The position numbers were made by a program, and so were the translations under genes. Of a stretch of 64,000 nucleotides of DNA, positions 60,329-64,000 are shown piece by piece. The notes below the pieces were generated by a model. The model did no database searches. It worked only from the letters and a program-made list of their open reading frames with translations, and was not told the origin of the DNA. The DNA is from Hibiscus mutabilis (taxonomy: Eukaryota; Streptophyta; Magnoliopsida; Malvales; Malvaceae): positions 25,757,188 through 25,821,187 of the forward strand of contig CM033747.1 in NCBI GenBank assembly GCA_019671005.1. Reading direction: 5' to 3'. Position 1 is the stretch's first letter. Every line of letters begins with the position of its first letter.

Positions 60329-62662
60329 CTATGCCACAAAGAATAGGAAAACCATGAGGAAAAACATCAATACCAAAAATATCTTGATCATCAACCACCT
60401 GTTAGATGATATGCTGTTTAGGTACTTTAGCAATGCTCCCTGCGCTCCCTCCACATTCGCTAACGTGTCATCCATGTTCTCATCAATCCTGAAATTAAAG
60501 TTTAGTACTCCACTGTTCACATAAATGTTCAGACTACGATATCAATGTATAATGTCAGGTCTTGTTGTGCAGTGGAGAATCTTGGCATTGAATTTTGAGG
60601 GGCCAACTATAAAATTATAAAAAAATTCAAAATTATTGAAAGTCATCAAGATGAATTTCTAAAATTTGGGGGAGGGAATTATATAAGTAAAGGGAAATAT
60701 TCTCAAAATTATTCCGTGCAAATATGTGAACTCTGCTAGGCTTAAGCCTACATTTAAAAAACCTTGATAAACCATTTGCTCAAACTTGGCTTGCAAGTCA
60801 AATAATTAGCTTAATCATATTCATCAATGACCATATATACTATTAGGAATTCCAAACAAGATAAAAACAAAAGGCAATTACTTGAAGTCTAACATAGCAA
60901 GTGATATATTCATAAATAAAACAAATTCATATTTATGTCAAGTGAATTTGATTCCAAAATAATTAAAAAAATTAGAGAGAGAGAGAGAAACCTGATTGCT
61001 ATCTCTCCTTGCTGGGAAACCAGAGTAGCTAGCTGGTTGAAGATGGTACCTAGCTCATGAATAGTGGATTCTACATTTTGAAGAGCTTCGGCTCTGCTCT
61101 GCATGTAACTGTCTTGCAAGGGAACCATTTGTTGCTGTTGCTGCTGCTGCTGCTGCTGGAGCAATGGTTGACTCTCCCCATCCGCCTGCTTTCTGTACAA
61201 TTAAGACCAGAAATGAGTTCACTAGTCTACAGAATTTCAAATTTATATAGTTCATATAAGAAGTTGAATCCAGGTAGACTAAAACAGAAGCAGTCAACAA
61301 TATTTGATTCAAATGAAAATAAATAAAAGACTGCATGAAGAATAAAAATAAATACAGCATCATTCAACCATCAAAAGCACATGAATGCACAGGTAAAAAG
61401 GCTGGCTCTTCTACAAGTAGGAACAACACTATGCTGTCGTAAGAAACTGCTAAAAACATACAAGATCAGTATTTTAAGAAACATTCCATGAGAACTCAAT
61501 AACAAATTATCTAGGTATGGCAGCAAGTCAGACATCTGCAATTTCCATAAAATCCGAATCAGAATCCACAAATCAGCTTTAAGTCCGAATCCATTTATTA
61601 TATACATTGAATCCCAGTATAACCATCCAAATTAATTAAATTATGTAGGTATCCAAATCCGCTAAATATTCGCATTTAGCAAGTATAAATAATATCTAAA
61701 TAAAAAATTTAAAAGTAATGCAAATAAAATTCGGGTATCCAAATCAGAACCCATTCTCTTCAAAAATAAAGCGGATTTGGATATCCATTATCCACAAAAG
61801 TGGATTCATATAATGAATATTTAATGATTAATATCCACATCCACTGCGGATAGTAATTAGAATATTCAAAAACCGCATATTATTTGAATCTGAAAAATCT
61901 GAATCTACAAAAAGTAAGTCAGATAACTGCAAATATCTAAATCTGCACAATCCATTGCCATCCCTAAAATTATCATTGAACAAACTTGGAAGTTCTTAAA
62001 AAAATTCAAGAGCCAAGGGCTAAATTGATTTCTCCAGCTAATATGTCATATGTATATCACTTGCGCCAAAAGAGAAAAAAAAGTCATCAGTATATCACTG
62101 CAAAACATTTGAATAAGTTGTTACCTGGGAAACAATTGAGATGAAGAAGCAGAACCATTAGCCCATTGAGGAAGGCTGTTTGAAGCTCCAGTTGCAGATT
62201 TGGCAGCCAGGGGACGCTGACGTATAAAAGGATTTGGAGAATCCTTTGAAGAAGTGGAAGAAAATAGCTGTCTTCTGTTCTCATGAACTTTTAAATTCTG
62301 TACAAGGCAATTCAATTACCATAGATTGGAAAGGGAGTATATTAGAGTGACATAACAAGAAGCCATAGTAGTAAAATAGATCTAAGTGAACTAAGTGACC
62401 AAACAAAAAACTACCTCTGTTCGCATGGTGAGTACTTCTTTGAACTCTTTTGTAGCACTCATCAAGCGATTCTTCAAATCATCTACAACTGTGGTTGAAT
62501 GACTAGATGTATCACTAGAGACACCGCCTTCATTTCTAGAATTGCAAAAGAGCTGAAGATCTACCACTGCAGAGTTAAGTGCAGTGATGTCCTGTTTGAT
62601 AACAGCAGTGAGCTCTTGGATTTCCATTGTAGGATCATCAAAGACTGAAGTCCTCTTGGCCA
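60329..62662 (-). CDS. SYP32: Syntaxin of plants, Golgi Qa-SNARE (SYP31/SYP32, Sed5 family), 5' part missing
   Basis: Four exons on the minus strand: 62662-62415, 62297-62125, 61192-60992 and 60488-60329 (stop at 60329-60331), all with GT-AG introns and matching phases. The protein starts mid-domain with LAKRTSVFDDPTMEIQELT (helical Habc region), then a serine-rich linker, an 11-glutamine run (about 61132-61163), a SNARE helix (SRAEALQNVESTIHELGTIF, with the central Q in VSQQGE) and a hydrophobic C-terminal anchor (WLMIKIFLVLMFFLMVFLFF). This is the layout of Sed5/syntaxin-5 Qa-SNAREs, which drive ER-Golgi vesicle fusion. The first exon (about 85 residues) should lie right of 62663 but is not found before 64000. 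The visible exons are intact. Confidence 0.93.
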
Positions 62663-63089
62663 CTGCAAATAAGCAAAATACAGGATTTCTTTTTCATATT
62701 GAATGAAGAATATGTGGGATCAAGCAACTTTGACAACATCAATGACAAACTGCTAGTCCGTCTATATTCTATATCAGTCATTGATAGTCAGGTCCTATCA
62801 TTTGTTATTCCAACTCCTATCAGACCACAGACAGGAAAGTAAGCGGAGAGGTACAGAGACGTAGAAGCATGGTTTTGGGGTATCTGAACAGCATATTCAC
62901 TTGCAAGTAACAGTCAGGGGCACATTTCAGCAGTAAAAGACAGTGCAGGCAGTTTCTCCTACTGAGATTACAATCTTGATTCTCTTGATGACAAAAGCCA
63001 ATTTAAAATTACTTTTCCATTAATATAAGCAAAGTAATATATGAGAAACGCATTGTTTCCCAGCCCAATCATGTATAAATATAATCAAG
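62663..63089 (-). other. Presumed intron 1 of the syntaxin gene
   Basis: The acceptor TTTGCAG ends at 62663. The following exon begins in phase 1 (TG GCC AAG). No coding motif is seen here. Confidence 0.7.
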
Positions 63090-63476
63090 CAAAATTTATT
63101 CACCACTGGCATCATTAATGGTAAGACCAATGTGAGAAAGGGGCCATGGTGGCCGGAGAAGATGAACGCCGGTGAACAATGAACAATAAAATATGAAAAA
63201 CTACAGTTTAACGATAGAACAAAAATAATATTTTCAACAGAGAACAATGTGTTTCTCTGTATTTTCTCTTATTCTTCTTATTCAAATGTGTATAAGATAA
63301 GCCTTTAAATAGGCTGATACAGAGTTTCAGTATAACTAAAATTATACTTTTATCTATAATTTAAATAATATTTATCCCTAATTTAAATAAGACTTATAGT
63401 AGATCTAAACTACTGACTTAGAAATAAACTCTAATTACACATTAAATTAAACTCTAACACTTCTTGTCAACTTACA
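63090..63476 (-). repeat. Copia-type LTR fragment in presumed intron 1
   Basis: On the minus strand TGTAAGTTGACAAGAAGTG starts right after CTTGAGGGGGAG (63477-63488), a textbook polypurine tract before an LTR. Upstream, 63489-63515 repeats the LTR start with small changes. The fragment includes TATTTAAAGGC (TATA region, about 63305) and ends near a TTCTCCGGCCACCATGGCC stretch (63142-63165). No partner LTR or coding part is visible, and the left end is not fixed. Confidence 0.5.
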
Positions 63477-63515
63477 CTCCCCCTCAAGCTCTAACACTTC
63501 TTGGATAACTTACAA

Positions 63516-64000
63516 CCAATAAATAGAATTAGAAGTAAGTGCTATTCTTTTAGGATCAAATTATTTTACTAATCAACTCAACCAAGAGTTTTATAACAAT
63601 ATAAAATAAGATATAAATTGATAGAAAAGGCTATTTGAGGTCGACTTAAACAAAACAAAACAAAACAAACAAAAAGGAAATAGGACTGCTATGCTATGCC
63701 TGACCTGCCCCCTCAGAGGCTAACAAAAACTCAATCAGCTCAAATTACAAATCCTAAGGGAGAGTGATGAGAGTTAAGTGCAATGTACAATGTTGTCCAC
63801 CTTGATAAAAATGATTTTCTCCCATTTCCACTTGCAAAGTTTGAATCATGTGATGTTCACTCTATCAAGCTGTGGAAAGAGAGAAATGAACTGATCATCT
63901 TTATTGATTTATCAACTCCACATACTTATTACCAAACAAACCCTCAAAGCCGAACTCCTACTTTTAACAGCCATTTGGATCAAACGTGAATTCTTTTTAA
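63516..64000. other. Right edge, no feature recognised
   Basis: Probably still intron 1 or transposon flank. A short (AAAAC)n run lies at 63652-63672. The open frame at 63783-63989 has no recognisable motif. Confidence 0.4.

Noticed and set aside
63783..63989. Syntaxin exon 1 candidate
   Set aside because: Wrong strand (plus) and no Habc-type helical sequence.
1..64000. tRNA, rRNA or snoRNA genes
   Set aside because: I recognised only primer-site fragments complementary to tRNA ends, with no cloverleaf-length candidate by eye.

Overview
This window is a stretch of plant nuclear DNA, almost certainly from a eudicot. It holds one host gene with introns at the right end (a Golgi syntaxin of the SYP31/SYP32 type, minus strand, 60.3-62.7 kb). 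Nearly everything to its left is nested transposable elements. Several gag and pol remnants (the Tat-type gag at 6.2-7.8 kb, the ORF at 48.6-50.1 kb, the Athila-like gag and protease) read like families I associate with Malvaceae such as cotton. That is only an impression and is not proven here.

Layout, left to right. (1) 1-13765: a degenerate Athila-like Ty3/gypsy element on the minus strand (RT, protease, gag, tRNA-Asp primer site, 5' LTR) that runs off the left edge. It is split by a younger Tat/Ogre-like element at 1656-10731, which has 2.08-kb LTRs, a tRNA-Arg primer site, a gag remnant and a 1.5-kb tandem-repeat block in its 3' untranslated part, but no pol. (2) 13766-21141: old chromovirus-type LTR debris, including a diverged duplication of about 0.93 kb. 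(3) 21469-26899: a broken Ty1/copia element on the plus strand. (4) 26900-29863: unassigned sequence with a solo LTR (28238-29645) inside a small tandem repeat. (5) 29864-44548: a Pack-MULE-like DNA transposon with terminal inverted repeats of about 240 bp and an exact 9-bp target duplication. It carries two exons of a gene resembling plant succinate dehydrogenase subunit 6. Its captured intron received a copia element (30679-43809), which in turn received a gypsy chromovirus (33760-42718). (6) 45234-59271: a second Tat-like element on the plus strand with an exact target duplication (AGATC). Its body was hit by a tandem pair of pol-less chromovirus-type elements, and most of its right half was then deleted across a 6-bp microhomology. 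(7) 59277-64000: the syntaxin gene and its surroundings.

No retrotransposon here looks able to move by itself. All gag and pol frames carry stops, frameshifts or changed catalytic residues. The two most unusual signals are the Pack-MULE with its threefold nest, and dense clusters of a short near-palindromic motif (GTACCGATAC / GTATCGGTAC) that recur inside several different retroelement families. I assigned family names by reading motifs and from memory, without database searches. Boundaries marked exact rest on LTR ends, primer sites and target duplications that I read directly.
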